A stretch of 64,000 nucleotides of DNA, taken from the NCBI RefSeq assembly GCF_023715585.1, contig NZ_JAMBOK010000004.1, forward strand, positions 62,001-126,000. Reading direction: 5' to 3'. Each line of letters begins with the position of its first letter. The stretch's first letter is position 1. The notes below the pieces were generated by a model. The model was given only the letters and a program-made list of their open reading frames with translations, did not search any database and was not told where the DNA came from. A program made the translations under genes and the position numbers. The stretch comes from Sporosarcina luteola. GTDB taxonomy: Bacteria; Bacillota; Bacilli; Bacillales_A; Planococcaceae. This document shows, piece after piece, positions 39,254 through 48,712 of the stretch.

Positions 39254-39972
39254 TAGAAGTGAAAAACTTAAAAAAAAGCTTTGGTAATCATGTAGTTTTA
39301 AAAGATATCAATGTTATGGTTAAACCAAAGGAAGTTGTAGTTGTGATTGGCCCTTCTGGATCAGGTAAGTCAACATTCCTGCGCTGTATTAATTTATTAG
39401 AAACGATAACAGGCGGACAGGTTTTGATTGAAGGGGTGGACATAACGGATAAAAAGACAAATATTAATAGTGTGCGCATGGAAGTAGGGATGGTGTTTCA
39501 GCAATTTAATCTTTTCCCTCATAAAACTGTAATTGAAAATATCATGCTAGCACCGACAAAAGTTAGAAAAGTATCAGCCGAAAAAGCAAGAGACAAAGGT
39601 ATGGAGCTTTTAAAAAAGGTAGGACTGACAGAAAAAGCGAATGCTTATCCGGACTCTCTATCTGGCGGACAAAAGCAGCGTGTAGCGATTGCAAGATCCC
39701 TCGCGATGACACCAAAGATAATGCTTTTCGACGAACCGACTTCAGCACTTGACCCCGAAATGGTTGGTGAGGTTTTAGAGGTAATGAAACAACTGGCGAA
39801 AGAGGGCATGACAATGGTAGTTGTCACCCATGAAATGGGCTTTGCCAAAGAGGTTGGAGATCGAGTAATATTTATGGACGACGGTCTTGTTGTTGAAAAG
39901 AATATTCCAAGGGAATTGTTTGACAACCCACAGCAAGAAAGAACTAAATCATTTTTAAGTAAAATTTTATAA
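39250..39972 (+). CDS. Amino-acid ABC transporter, ATP-binding protein
   Basis: 240 residues. Walker [11 protein letters not shown]-loop [10 protein letters not shown], signature LSGGQKQR, Walker [15 protein letters not shown] and switch His in VVTHEMGFA are all present. Energises import by the preceding permease and binding protein. Polar amino-acid class; substrate probably linked to the M20 hydrolase. Confidence 0.94.
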   Translation: MIEVKNLKKSFGNHVVLKDINVMVKPKEVVVVIGPSGSGKSTFLRCINLLETITGGQVLIEGVDITDKKTNINSVRMEVGMVFQQFNLFPHKTVIENIMLAPTKVRKVSAEKARDKGMELLKKVGLTEKANAYPDSLSGGQKQRVAIARSLAMTPKIMLFDEPTSALDPEMVGEVLEVMKQLAKEGMTMVVVTHEMGFAKEVGDRVIFMDDGLVVEKNIPRELFDNPQQERTKSFLSKIL

Positions 39973-40145
39973 ACCAAAAACTGGAGCTTCAATCGTTTCA
40001 CAAATATGATCTTTAAAAATTCTTTTGTAAACGGATACGGCATGTGACTATGGTGTATTGTAAAAGAGAAAATCTTAGCAGTTTTAAATACTGGCTATTG
40101 AGATGTATCATATAGTATAAGCTAGATTAAGTTTTATTAAATATG

Positions 40146-40193
40146 AGAGGACCATCCCTTCAGTTTTAACATTTAGGGAGTCCTCCTTTTTTT
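40146..40193 (+). terminator. Terminator-like hairpin after ABC operon
   Basis: GAGGACcatccc ... gggagTCCTC followed by a T-run. Sequence resembles the hairpin at 59718-59756 next to the intact hydroxylase gene, so it may have been copied together with the remnant at 40236. Confidence 0.65.
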
Positions 40194-40235
40194 GTTGCTA
40201 ATTAACCTTATTGAGTTGAAAAATAATTATACCTG

Positions 40236-40345
40236 ATTTTCGATCGGCTTTTCACCGGATATAACTGGTGCTCCATCATATAAAAATTGTTTAAAATGTG
40301 ATCGCTATAGAAGTACTAGAAGTAAACTACTATACCTTTTTTGAG
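40236..40345 (-). pseudogene. Remnant of a prolyl-4-hydroxylase-like gene
   Basis: Minus-strand pieces in shifted frames, YF*YFYSD and YDGAPVISGEK, match YFEYFYND and LHGGAPVITGEK of the intact 2-oxoglutarate oxygenase at 59755-60381. Frameshifts and stop codons interrupt it, and only the C-terminal 35 or so codons remain. The adjacent hairpin also resembles that of the intact gene. Confidence 0.75.
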
Positions 40346-40443
40346 GGAAATATATATGAGACAAAGTACTTCAATAATAAATGTTACGCTCTATTAAATG
40401 CATACATTATCTAAAACAATGCCCAATAAGGAGTGTCTAGCAT

Positions 40444-40682
40444 TGTCCGAAACAACGAAAGGGGAGCGTGAATTTCCCGTAAGTATCATTGCATTGATAA
40501 CTGCTATGAGTCTTTTTGGAGATTCAATCCTATATATTGCGTGCCTTTGTTTTTTGACAAGAGACAGGTTGTTAATCCATATGGCAAATACAACTCAGAG
40601 AAACGTGACGTTATTTATCACTTTGTCTCTATGCAAAGATATACTTAATTTTATTCTCAGGAGAAGATATACTTTGAAGTAG
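40444..40682 (+). pseudogene. N-terminal fragment of an MFS-type transporter
   Basis: TTG with AAGGAGTG upstream begins MSETTKGEREFPVS, then a helix ALITAMSLFGDSILYI, typical of the first helix of Bacillus MFS proteins (GDS(M/I)LYI). After this the frame turns into unrelated, non-membrane sequence and ends. Best read as a truncated and shifted gene start; low certainty. Confidence 0.35.
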
Positions 40683-40731
40683 GTTTTATGTTTAGTGTTA
40701 CCAATTTACTGCAAGGGTGGATGGATTATAA

Positions 40732-41772
40732 ATGATACGTTTTGATAGTGATTATTTAGAAGGTGCTCATGAACGAATTCTGAATCGACTGCTGAAAACC
40801 AATGAAAAACAGACGCCTGGATATGGTATGGATGAATATTGTGAAAGGGCAAGAAGTTATATTAAAAAAGCATGTGATGTAGAGAACGCAGATGTGCACT
40901 TCTTAGTTGGAGGAACACAAGCAAATACTACGATTATCTCTTCCATATTGCGCCCGCATCAAGGAGCAGTTTCTGCAATTACGGGTCATATCGCAGGACA
41001 TGAAACGGGAGCAATTGAAGCCACTGGACATAAAGTGCTTACTTTGCCGAGCGATGATGGGAAGATTACAGCGAAACAAGTAAAAGAATTATACGATGCC
41101 CATTGGAATGATGTCACTCATGAACATATGATTCAGCCCGGTTTGGTTTACATTTCTCATCCTTCCGAGAATGGGACGACTTATAGTAAATCCGAATTGG
41201 AGGAGTTAAGCCAAGTTTGCCGGGATTGTGGCTTGCCATTATTTATGGATGGTGCTCGATTAGGTTATGGTCTCGCTGCAAAAGACAACGATCTATCTCT
41301 AAGAGATATCGCAAGACTTTGTGATGTGTTCTATATCGGCGGAACGAAAACAGGAGCATTATTTGGAGAAGCTGTTGTCATAACAAATGATGACCTTAAA
41401 AAAGACTTTCGGTATATGATCAAACAAAATGGCGGGCTGCTCGCTAAGGGGAGATTATTAGGGATCCAGTTTGAAACCTTGTTTGAGGATGGCTTATACG
41501 ATGAGATTTCTAAGCATGCGGTGGACTTGGCGATGATGATTCGAGAAGCATTTGTTGAGAGAGGGTTTTCATTAAGATATGATTCCAAGACAAATCAACA
41601 GTTTCCCATTTTACCGAATGATGTGTTGAGTGATTTGAGCAAGAACTACTCTTTTTCCTATTGGGAGAAATTCGATGATGCGCAAAGTGTTGTCAGATTT
41701 TGTACCAGTTGGGCAACGAAAAAGGAAAATGTTGAATTGCTGATTGAAGATATTAAGAAATTAGAATTCTGA
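40732..41772 (+). CDS. Threonine aldolase-family PLP enzyme
   Basis: 346 residues, beta-eliminating lyase/low-specificity L-threonine aldolase fold. The PLP lysine lies in FYIGGTKTGALFG (about residues 202-214); substrate and cofactor blocks GGTQANTT and FMDGARLGYG are present. Would cleave threonine-type beta-hydroxy amino acids to glycine plus aldehyde. GGGTGGATGG precedes the ATG. Single gene with its own terminator. Confidence 0.88.
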   Translation: MIRFDSDYLEGAHERILNRLLKTNEKQTPGYGMDEYCERARSYIKKACDVENADVHFLVGGTQANTTIISSILRPHQGAVSAITGHIAGHETGAIEATGHKVLTLPSDDGKITAKQVKELYDAHWNDVTHEHMIQPGLVYISHPSENGTTYSKSELEELSQVCRDCGLPLFMDGARLGYGLAAKDNDLSLRDIARLCDVFYIGGTKTGALFGEAVVITNDDLKKDFRYMIKQNGGLLAKGRLLGIQFETLFEDGLYDEISKHAVDLAMMIREAFVERGFSLRYDSKTNQQFPILPNDVLSDLSKNYSFSYWEKFDDAQSVVRFCTSWATKKENVELLIEDIKKLEF

Positions 41773-41779
41773 TACGATG

Positions 41780-41813
41780 GGACAGGCATCTACGAATGGA
41801 TGCCTGTCTTTTT
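41780..41813 (+). terminator. Terminator after threonine aldolase gene
   Basis: Perfect 10-bp stem GACAGGCATC/GATGCCTGTC and TTTTTC. Confidence 0.92.
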
Positions 41814-41939
41814 CTATTTCCGAAGAATAACTGCTTATACGCTCCAGGAGAGAGTTTCAGCTATAGTAATTCAGGTTAGTACTCCTTGGCCTCATTATTG
41901 TACAAGTAAGCGGGCAACCATATTCTTACTATATAAGCC

Positions 41940-42356
41940 TTAATCATATATCACATTTTTCCCTTGTTCACTTAACTTTTGTAAGGATGTAAGCATATGA
42001 TTTATTTGTTCATCAGAATGTCTTTCCCATGACCCTAATTCAGCTACTATTTTCAAAGGAGATTTTGACCGATAGGAGCGTGTTGGGTTTCCGGGAAATC
42101 TTTTGTCCGTCAAGTTCGGATCATTTTCAAAATCACCTAATGGTTCTACGATATAAATTCTCTCTTTTGATGTAGATTTTGCTAATTCAGCACCCCATTT
42201 AGCAGCTTCTAATGTTGCAGTAAAATAGATATAGTTAGATTTTTTATCCTGATAATTGGAGAATTGCAAAGGTTCGAGAAGGTCTCCAATTTCCAGTTTT
42301 GCTTTTGTGCCATGAAAGAACGGACCGGGATCTAAACTATTTTTGTTGTCATCCAT
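41940..42356 (-). CDS. arr: Rifampin ADP-ribosyltransferase
   Basis: 138 residues, full-length Arr. Conserved blocks FFHGTKA (NAD-site His), NYIYFTATLEAA, YIVEPLGDFENDPN and DKRFPGNPTRSYRS are all present. Arr inactivates rifamycins by ADP-ribosylating the ansa-chain hydroxyl. Chromosomal arr genes occur in environmental Firmicutes. ATG at 42356 with AAGGGGTG upstream; a GTG three codons earlier lacks spacing. No mobile element is seen directly around it. Confidence 0.92.
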   Translation of the reverse strand: MDDNKNSLDPGPFFHGTKAKLEIGDLLEPLQFSNYQDKKSNYIYFTATLEAAKWGAELAKSTSKERIYIVEPLGDFENDPNLTDKRFPGNPTRSYRSKSPLKIVAELGSWERHSDEQINHMLTSLQKLSEQGKNVIYD

Positions 42357-42496
42357 GTAAAACACCCCTTATGCTTTTTGACTTGCGTATTTCAGTATAA
42401 GGGATGGGATGGGTGGAAAAGTAGTCTATAATTAATTATTGGAAGATGTTATAATGTAAGTAGAGGGTAACTATATCATATGTAAGCATTACTAAA

Positions 42497-42540
42497 AAAC
42501 AGCCGGATGAAGGGGAAAACCTCTATTCCGGCTTTTTCTC
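42497..42540 (+). terminator. Recurrent hairpin, copy 1
   Basis: AGCCGGA (42501-42507) pairs with TCCGGCT (42527-42533) around an inner aagggg/cctct stem, with A-run left and TTTTTCTC right. Same family as 44778-44819 and 51293-51331. It lies between arr (leftward) and the LtaS gene, with no gene ending into it from the left. Confidence 0.65.
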
Positions 42541-42700
42541 ATTTCATCAGTTAACGCTTATTCGATTCATCTTGGAAATCTTAACAACTTGACGAATAAG
42601 CCAAAGAGGAGTACTATGTTTAGCTGTAGAAAAAGTTACTTTAAAATAACATTTTCCATAGATCAGAAGTAAAATAAATAATTAAAAGGTTGGTGTTTGC

Positions 42701-44656
42701 ATGAGAAATCAATGGAATGTGAAAGATTTTCTTCTACACAACTTTTTAGGAATATATGCGGTAGCTGTATTGATGTTATGGATGAAAACCTATATCGCTC
42801 AATCCACACAATTTGAATTAGGAGTAGAAGGACCTCTTCAGCAATTTCTCCTACTGCTAAATCCGCTCGGTTCAGCGATGCTGTTTCTAGGAATTTCTTT
42901 CTTGTTTAAAGGTAAGAAAAAATATACAGTGCTTGTCGTCATGTACACGCTCATGTCGATTCTGTTATATGCGAATATCGTCTATTACCGGTTCTTCAGT
43001 GATTTCATTACACTGCCTACCCTTTTCCAAACGCAGAATTTCGGGGATTTGGGCGGAAGTGTTCTGTCCTTGCTAAAACCTTATGATATTTTGTTCTTTG
43101 TGGATGTAGTGGTACTGATGTACCTTCGATTCTCACATAAGGTACAAAAAGGGACAAATCGGATTGGATCTAAAAAAGCAGCCGCCATTATTGCTGTTGC
43201 TTTACTAATTTCCATTATCAATCTTGGACTGGCTGAAGCCGATCGGCCGCAATTGTTGACTCGCGGCTTCGATCGTAACTATATTGTGAAGTATCTAGGC
43301 ATGTACAATTACACGATTTATGACTCGGTAGAAACGGCGGCAGCGTCGTCGCAAAGAGCTTTGGCGGATAGCAGTGATCTTACAGATGTGATTAACTACA
43401 CCCAATCCTCATACGCCGAACCAAATCCAGCCTATTTTGGGGCGGCCAAAGGAATGAACGTCATTTATTTGCATTTAGAATCATTCCAAAACTTTTTGAT
43501 TGACTACAAATTGAACGGAGAAGAAGTTACACCGTTTTTAAATTCATTAACGAGAGATAAAAATACGGCGTATTTCGATAACTTCTTCCACCAAACGGGC
43601 CAAGGCAAAACGTCCGATGCGGAATTCATGTTGGAGAACTCCCTATTTGGGTTGCCTCAGGGATCTGCATTTATTACGAAAGCACAAAATACGTACCAAG
43701 CTGCCCCAAGTATTTTAAAGGATCACGGGTATACCTCCGCTGTATTCCACGGTAATAACGGCAGCTTCTGGAATCGAAATACCATCTACAAAGAATTTGG
43801 ATTCGACCATTTCTTCGATGCCAGTTATTATGATACGAGTGACCCAATTGACATGGCGGAATATGGATTGTTGGACAAACCGTTCTATGAGCAATCTGAA
43901 AGTCTGTTGAGCTCACTGCCGCAACCTTTCTATGCGAAATTCATTACGGTAGCAAACCACTATCCGTATGCGATGGATCAAGAGTTGGTGACAATCGATA
44001 AAGCCCAGACTGGGGACCGCAGTGTGGACGATTATTTCCAAACTGCGCGGTATACAGACGAAGCGATTGAAAAAGTCTTCACGCGATTAAAGGAAATGGG
44101 CTTATACGATAACTCGGTCATTGTCCTATATGGCGACCATTATGGCATTTCCGATAATCATAAAAGAGCAATGGCACAAATTATGGGGAAAGAAATTACC
44201 CCTTATGAAAGTGCGAACTTGCAACGCGTTCCTTTATTCATCCATGTTCCTGGAATGAAAGGCGGCGTCAACCACACATATGGCGGCCAAACAGACCTTC
44301 TTCCGACGTTGTTGCATTTGCTTGGAATTGATACGAAAAACTTTGTTCAATTCGGTTCCGATTTATTCTCGGAAGAGCATAATCAAGTTGTCCCGTTTCG
44401 AAATGGCGACTTTATCAGCCCGACGATTGATTCAATTAATGAAAAGTTCTATGATAATCAAACAGGCTTACCTCTCGACGATAGTCAAATGGAGCGTGCT
44501 AATGCTTTGAAAAAAGAAGTGGATTATAAATTAGGGCTTTCTGATAAAGTCGTGAATGGCGACTTATTGAGATTCTATACGCCAAAAGGGTATACGCCTG
44601 TCGATCCATCTCAGTATAACTACACCAAAGTAGAAGATGTACAATCAAACGAATGA
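42701..44656 (+). CDS. Lipoteichoic acid synthase family protein
   Basis: 651 residues. Five N-terminal membrane helices (within 1-180), then an extracellular sulfatase-fold domain. Nucleophile Thr304 in GQGKTSDAE; metal-site blocks LHLESFQ, VLYGDHYG and ANHYPY are intact. Polymerises glycerol-phosphate from phosphatidylglycerol onto a lipid anchor, or acts as a primase-like paralogue; which cannot be told. Monocistronic, ended by the hairpin at 44778. Confidence 0.93.
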   Translation: MRNQWNVKDFLLHNFLGIYAVAVLMLWMKTYIAQSTQFELGVEGPLQQFLLLLNPLGSAMLFLGISFLFKGKKKYTVLVVMYTLMSILLYANIVYYRFFSDFITLPTLFQTQNFGDLGGSVLSLLKPYDILFFVDVVVLMYLRFSHKVQKGTNRIGSKKAAAIIAVALLISIINLGLAEADRPQLLTRGFDRNYIVKYLGMYNYTIYDSVETAAASSQRALADSSDLTDVINYTQSSYAEPNPAYFGAAKGMNVIYLHLESFQNFLIDYKLNGEEVTPFLNSLTRDKNTAYFDNFFHQTGQGKTSDAEFMLENSLFGLPQGSAFITKAQNTYQAAPSILKDHGYTSAVFHGNNGSFWNRNTIYKEFGFDHFFDASYYDTSDPIDMAEYGLLDKPFYEQSESLLSSLPQPFYAKFITVANHYPYAMDQELVTIDKAQTGDRSVDDYFQTARYTDEAIEKVFTRLKEMGLYDNSVIVLYGDHYGISDNHKRAMAQIMGKEITPYESANLQRVPLFIHVPGMKGGVNHTYGGQTDLLPTLLHLLGIDTKNFVQFGSDLFSEEHNQVVPFRNGDFISPTIDSINEKFYDNQTGLPLDDSQMERANALKKEVDYKLGLSDKVVNGDLLRFYTPKGYTPVDPSQYNYTKVEDVQSNE

Positions 44657-44777
44657 CATATTGCAGTAGAAGAAGCATGTTCTCTCTTAATGGAGAGGGC
44701 GTGCTTCTTTTTTGCATCGATTGCCCCTAACGAAAAAGGATCAACAAGCATTCGATATAGTCCTAGATCGATTAAAA

Positions 44778-44820
44778 AACAGCCGGATGGAGAGGGGAGA
44801 CCTCTCACATCCGGCTGTTT
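44778..44820. terminator. Recurrent hairpin, copy 2 (bidirectional)
   Basis: Perfect 12-bp stem AACAGCCGGATG/CATCCGGCTGTT with inner GAGAGG/CCTCTC. A-run and T-run flanks let it serve both the LtaS gene (+) and the lysine permease (-). Confidence 0.9.
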
Positions 44821-44829
44821 CTACTATCA

Positions 44830-46278
44830 TCATTTACTTTCAAAGTCACAGTCCTTCAATGGAATCAACTTTGTTTTGTATTTAACTTTATAAATCAGCC
44901 AAACGATTAAGAAGAGGGGAAGGCCGATATAGGAAACAAGTGCGCCGTTCCAATCGATATCACCGCCCGTAAAGGCTTGGAAGTTTTGGCCGGCAATGAT
45001 GAAGATACATAGGACCAGGGCCAGCAGAGGACCGAACGGGAACCATTTTGCGCGATAAGGAAGATTCGACAGATTACCGCCTTGCGCAATATAGGCTCTT
45101 CTGAAACGGTAGTGACTGATGGCAATCCCAAGCCAAGTCACAAATCCAGCCATCCCCGATGCGTTCAACAGCCAGACGTAAACCGTACCGTCCCCGAAGA
45201 AAGTCGATAGGAAGGCAAGGGAGCCGACTAATGTCGTGGCGATCAACGCATTGACCGGCACGCCTCTATTATCCAATTTCCCTAAGAACTTCGGCGCTTT
45301 CCCATCACGCGCCAAATCCCAAAGCATACGCGTTGATGCATACATCCCCGAGTTACCCGCAGATAGTACGGCCGTTAAAATGATGGCGTTCATAACAGAA
45401 GCAGCAAAAGCGAAACCTGCCCGTTCGAAAACGAGTGTGAACGGACTGACTGAAACCGACTCACTCAGTAATCGTGCGTCCGTATATGGAATAATCATCG
45501 CAATGACGAAAATCGCAAAGACGTAGAACAGGAGGATGCGCCAAAATACGGAGTTCACCGCTTTTGGAATCGTCTTTTCCGGATTTTCACTTTCCCCAGC
45601 AGCCACTCCAAGCAATTCCGTACCTTGGAATGAAAAGCCTGCTGCCATGAAAATACCAAGGATGGCAAAGAATCCTCCGTTGAACGGTGCATCGCCAATC
45701 GTGAAGTTCGTAAAGCCGATCGCTTCGCCGCCCATGATGCCGAAAATCATCATAAACCCAGTAATGATGAAGATGATGACTGTAACAACTTTAATAAGTG
45801 AAAACCAGAATTCCGCTTCGCCAAAACCTTTGACGGACATATAGTTAAAGCCGAACATGATCAGAAGCGCAAGTCCGCTCCATAAGAAAGAAGGACTTTC
45901 CGGAAACCAGAATTTCATGATCAATACAACCGCTGCCAGTTCCGCGGCAATTGTGATTGCCCAGTTGTACCAATAATTCCAGCCGATCGCAAACCCGAAT
46001 GCCGGATCGACGAATCGGGTGGCATATTCTTTGAAGGAACCCGCCACAGGCATATAAGCGGCCATTTCCGCAAGACTTGTCATCAGGAAGTAAACCATGA
46101 TCCCGACCGCGACATAGGCGACCAATGCCCCTCCTGGTCCTGCCGTATGGATCGCCCCGCCACTGGCCAAGAAAATCCCGGTTCCTATCGAACCTCCAAG
46201 GGAAATCATCATCAGGTGGCGTGCTTTCAATGTTCTTTTCAATTGGGGTGTATTCGTTGATGTTATGTTGTTCTCCAT
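44830..46278 (-). CDS. Lysine permease (APC family), riboswitch-controlled
   Basis: 482 residues, 12 predicted membrane helices. APC signature in helix 1 (MMISLGGSIGTGIFLASG) and GENPEKTIPKAV-like loop are visible. I chose the ATG at 46278, 8 bases after AAGGAG; the GTG at 46287 abuts it. A lysine riboswitch plus terminator upstream identifies lysine as the likely substrate, as for Bacillus YvsH. Alternative basic amino acids remain possible. Confidence 0.88.
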   Translation of the reverse strand: MENNITSTNTPQLKRTLKARHLMMISLGGSIGTGIFLASGGAIHTAGPGGALVAYVAVGIMVYFLMTSLAEMAAYMPVAGSFKEYATRFVDPAFGFAIGWNYWYNWAITIAAELAAVVLIMKFWFPESPSFLWSGLALLIMFGFNYMSVKGFGEAEFWFSLIKVVTVIIFIITGFMMIFGIMGGEAIGFTNFTIGDAPFNGGFFAILGIFMAAGFSFQGTELLGVAAGESENPEKTIPKAVNSVFWRILLFYVFAIFVIAMIIPYTDARLLSESVSVSPFTLVFERAGFAFAASVMNAIILTAVLSAGNSGMYASTRMLWDLARDGKAPKFLGKLDNRGVPVNALIATTLVGSLAFLSTFFGDGTVYVWLLNASGMAGFVTWLGIAISHYRFRRAYIAQGGNLSNLPYRAKWFPFGPLLALVLCIFIIAGQNFQAFTGGDIDWNGALVSYIGLPLFLIVWLIYKVKYKTKLIPLKDCDFESK

Positions 46279-46322
46279 GTTGTCCACTCCTTATTGTGAT
46301 GGAAGTTAACCCCAAAATAAAA

Positions 46323-46352
46323 AACAGCCATCGAGGAAAATCGACGGCTGTT
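46323..46352 (-). terminator. Riboswitch-controlled terminator of lysine permease
   Basis: On the minus strand AACAGCCGTCGA pairs with TCGATGGCTGTT (one mismatch) and is followed by TTTTTATTTT, 45 bases before the start codon and just downstream of the L-box. Confidence 0.85.
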
Positions 46353-46369
46353 GGATAAGTGAGTAAATC

Positions 46370-46548
46370 CTTCCGAAGATAGTTCTCCACGTTGAAAACG
46401 TGACAATGATGTTCCTATTTGAAAACATCACCAGCATGGATATCCAATGATCTACCCACACTTCGGCAACTCATCCTTTCAAACGGAGTCAACAATCTCA
46501 GAGAACCTCGTCCGTCCTACTCTTATAAGCAGCAACCTCTATCCCATC
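46370..46548 (-). promoter_or_regulatory. Lysine riboswitch (L box)
   Basis: About 178-nt leader on the minus strand. Recognisable L-box pieces in order: GATAGAGGTTGCTGC, GAGTAGG, GAAAGGATGAGTTGCCGAAGTG, a CATGCTGGTGATG arm and a terminal GTCACG...CGTGGAGAAC. GATAG at the 5' side pairs with CTATC at the 3' side as P1. Followed by an intrinsic terminator, so lysine binding should shut transcription of the permease. Confidence 0.85.
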
Positions 46549-46654
46549 GGTGAATGGGAGTATTAATTTAATGTACAAATTATAGGGCAATATTATTCAC
46601 AATGCAATGGTAAACGTTACATATTCATTCTTCAAGTGCCAGAAACCTAAAAAA

Positions 46655-46695
46655 GGCGCCTTGTCCCATCGATTTCCAGAACGGGACAAGGCGCC
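46655..46695 (-). terminator. Terminator of SLH-protein gene
   Basis: Perfect 13-bp stem GGCGCCTTGTCCC/GGGACAAGGCGCC; the minus strand continues TTTTTTAGG. Confidence 0.93.
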
Positions 46696-46705
46696 TCAGA
46701 TTACT

Positions 46706-48277
46706 TTATTCTCCAAACGTAAATCGTTCCAATATAGTAGAATCCAATTTAGAACCGTGCAGCTTAAATTTAGTGAAAGCATATAATTCTTTAGTTTCCT
46801 CTACATAAACAAGCCTATCGATAGTACCATATGCATTCAATGTAGATGAAGGGTTAAGTGAGTTGTAGGGATAAACAGAAACTTGTGTTGAGTTGTCAGC
46901 AAGATACATAAACTTATTGACTTCATCAAACGTCATTGTTTTGAATGGCGTGGCCAATTTGCCAAGCGGCAGCAAGTCTTCTGATGGATTGCTGCTTGAA
47001 GCATAAATCGTCCCATTCCCGTTATAAATTACCTTGCCGTCCGGAGACATTTGAACATAGCCTCGTAATTTCATCGTATCAAAAAAGCGAGGCTCCATTT
47101 CTTCCTTCTTGATTTGTCCCTCATGTAAACTAAAGACTTCCATTCTTCCGGTGTAGTGCGAAGGAGAGACTGAATAGACCTTATTTTGTGTCGGTGACAG
47201 CTCAATCAATTGTTCATCCCAAATAAACGCAGAAGATAGGTGTTCCGATGTTTGCCAGTTGTAGGTCTGAACCTCTGTATGCTGGCCGGAACCGGATGAA
47301 ATAATCAACGTTTCCGCATCATCCACGACTATATCGTAAGGGTCGATATTTACGTTCACTTCTTTCAGTAATGAAAGATTTTCAGCATCGTAGACATGGA
47401 TGATTCCTTTTTGTGTCTCGATGAAATTATAGGGGCTTCTCGCTTGAATATGCTGCGTTACAAAGACTTTTCCATTTTTGATGTAGAGTTTTTCTGCAGG
47501 ATGTTTCAATTCCACTACCTTTTTCGCTTTTGTCTCTACATTTAGCATGACAAGCGTTTGGGAATTCTTATCAATATAGTAAACGATCGGCTTGTCCGGA
47601 TTTTTCATCATGTCTATGATTGTTGATTCCACAGTGATGTCAACGACGGAGTGCGCAGTTTTTCCAGTTGATGGACGGAAGTGAGGCTTCATTATCCGTG
47701 CAAGAAAAGCTGAAAATTGTGCTCGATCAATAGATTGTGTCGGACGAAATGATCCATCTGAATAGCCAACGGTAATATTGTTCGCTGCTAATGATGAAAT
47801 GAAGGAGGCTGCCCATGAGCCAACAGGAACATCTTCAAATCCTGGCTCGTACACTCCTTTTAGTTTATAGGCATTATGCAATACTTTAGACATTTCAGCC
47901 CGAGTAATATCCCCGCTTGGATCGAATCTAAAAGTACTTTTACCGTTAATAATTCCCGCACTCACGGCGTAGGCAATTTCTTTATAGCCGAAAGTGGATG
48001 AGCTCACGTCATTAAACCCTGGGTCTTTTATGGGTGTCTCAGGCATGCCGATGGAGCGCATAATCATAACAACCGCTTGCGCACGTGTGAGCTTGACAGA
48101 TGGACGGAATGTGCCGTCATTATATCCATTAATGACTTTTTGTTCAGTTAAATACTCAATCTCTTCCTTGAAGCTTGAAACGTCGGAAAAGCCTGCTGCC
48201 TTTGCACCGCCAACTGGAATAGCAAGGATGGATAGGCCTAAGGACAAGACGATCAATAGCTGTAGAATCTTTCTCAA
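46706..48277 (-). CDS. S-layer-homology protein with propeller-like C-terminus
   Basis: 523 residues from a TTG start with GAGGAAG upstream. Signal peptide to about residue 27 (AKA-AG), three SLH domains (about 28-85, 86-145, 146-200; FSDVSS, GYNDGTFRPS, GYSDGSFRPT, TRAQAVVMI), then about 320 residues of short beta repeats (IHVYDAENLSLL, MSPDGKVIYNG) like a YVTN/WD-type propeller. SLH domains bind pyruvylated secondary wall polymer, so it is a surface protein. Ligand unknown. TATAAT on the minus strand at 48322-48317 is a likely -10. Confidence 0.9.
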   Translation of the reverse strand: MRKILQLLIVLSLGLSILAIPVGGAKAAGFSDVSSFKEEIEYLTEQKVINGYNDGTFRPSVKLTRAQAVVMIMRSIGMPETPIKDPGFNDVSSSTFGYKEIAYAVSAGIINGKSTFRFDPSGDITRAEMSKVLHNAYKLKGVYEPGFEDVPVGSWAASFISSLAANNITVGYSDGSFRPTQSIDRAQFSAFLARIMKPHFRPSTGKTAHSVVDITVESTIIDMMKNPDKPIVYYIDKNSQTLVMLNVETKAKKVVELKHPAEKLYIKNGKVFVTQHIQARSPYNFIETQKGIIHVYDAENLSLLKEVNVNIDPYDIVVDDAETLIISSGSGQHTEVQTYNWQTSEHLSSAFIWDEQLIELSPTQNKVYSVSPSHYTGRMEVFSLHEGQIKKEEMEPRFFDTMKLRGYVQMSPDGKVIYNGNGTIYASSSNPSEDLLPLGKLATPFKTMTFDEVNKFMYLADNSTQVSVYPYNSLNPSSTLNAYGTIDRLVYVEETKELYAFTKFKLHGSKLDSTILERFTFGE

Positions 48278-48322
48278 TAAAAACTTCCTCTCTCTTATCT
48301 TTCATAAACAAATTTTATTATA

Positions 48323-48712
48323 GTAGGAAATCTCTGTTTTCACACGTGTCCATTAGACTATTCATGTGAGTATATACATTGCACCAAAACCCTCGGCAAA
48401 GGGCATTGCAAAGATGATCGTTTTCCTGATCCTCATGCGGTTTGGTGTCGTTGTCCCGGTCTTTCATATCCCCCTGGTCAGCGAACGGAAAAATGATGCA
48501 TTTTAAATAAAACAGCAAAAAATAAAAGCCAAATGGTAAACTTTGTGATACTATATTAGTAATTGAAAGAATAATAACAACTTTCAAACGTGACTTCTTG
48601 AACGAGTGGGGGTGACCAATCCATAGAGTCGATTCTGTAAACGCATCGTCTTTCATACAGTAGTAGGAAAGAAGATTGATTTTCATTCATTACATGAAGA
48701 GGGGGCTTATCA
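48323..48712. other. Divergent gap between SLH and Rieske genes
   Basis: About 390 bases, no gene supported. Contains GC-richer patches near 48400-48490 that may be decayed coding sequence, and a promoter-like gtgatactatatt stretch near 48542-48556 for the Rieske gene. Nothing firm. Confidence 0.4.
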
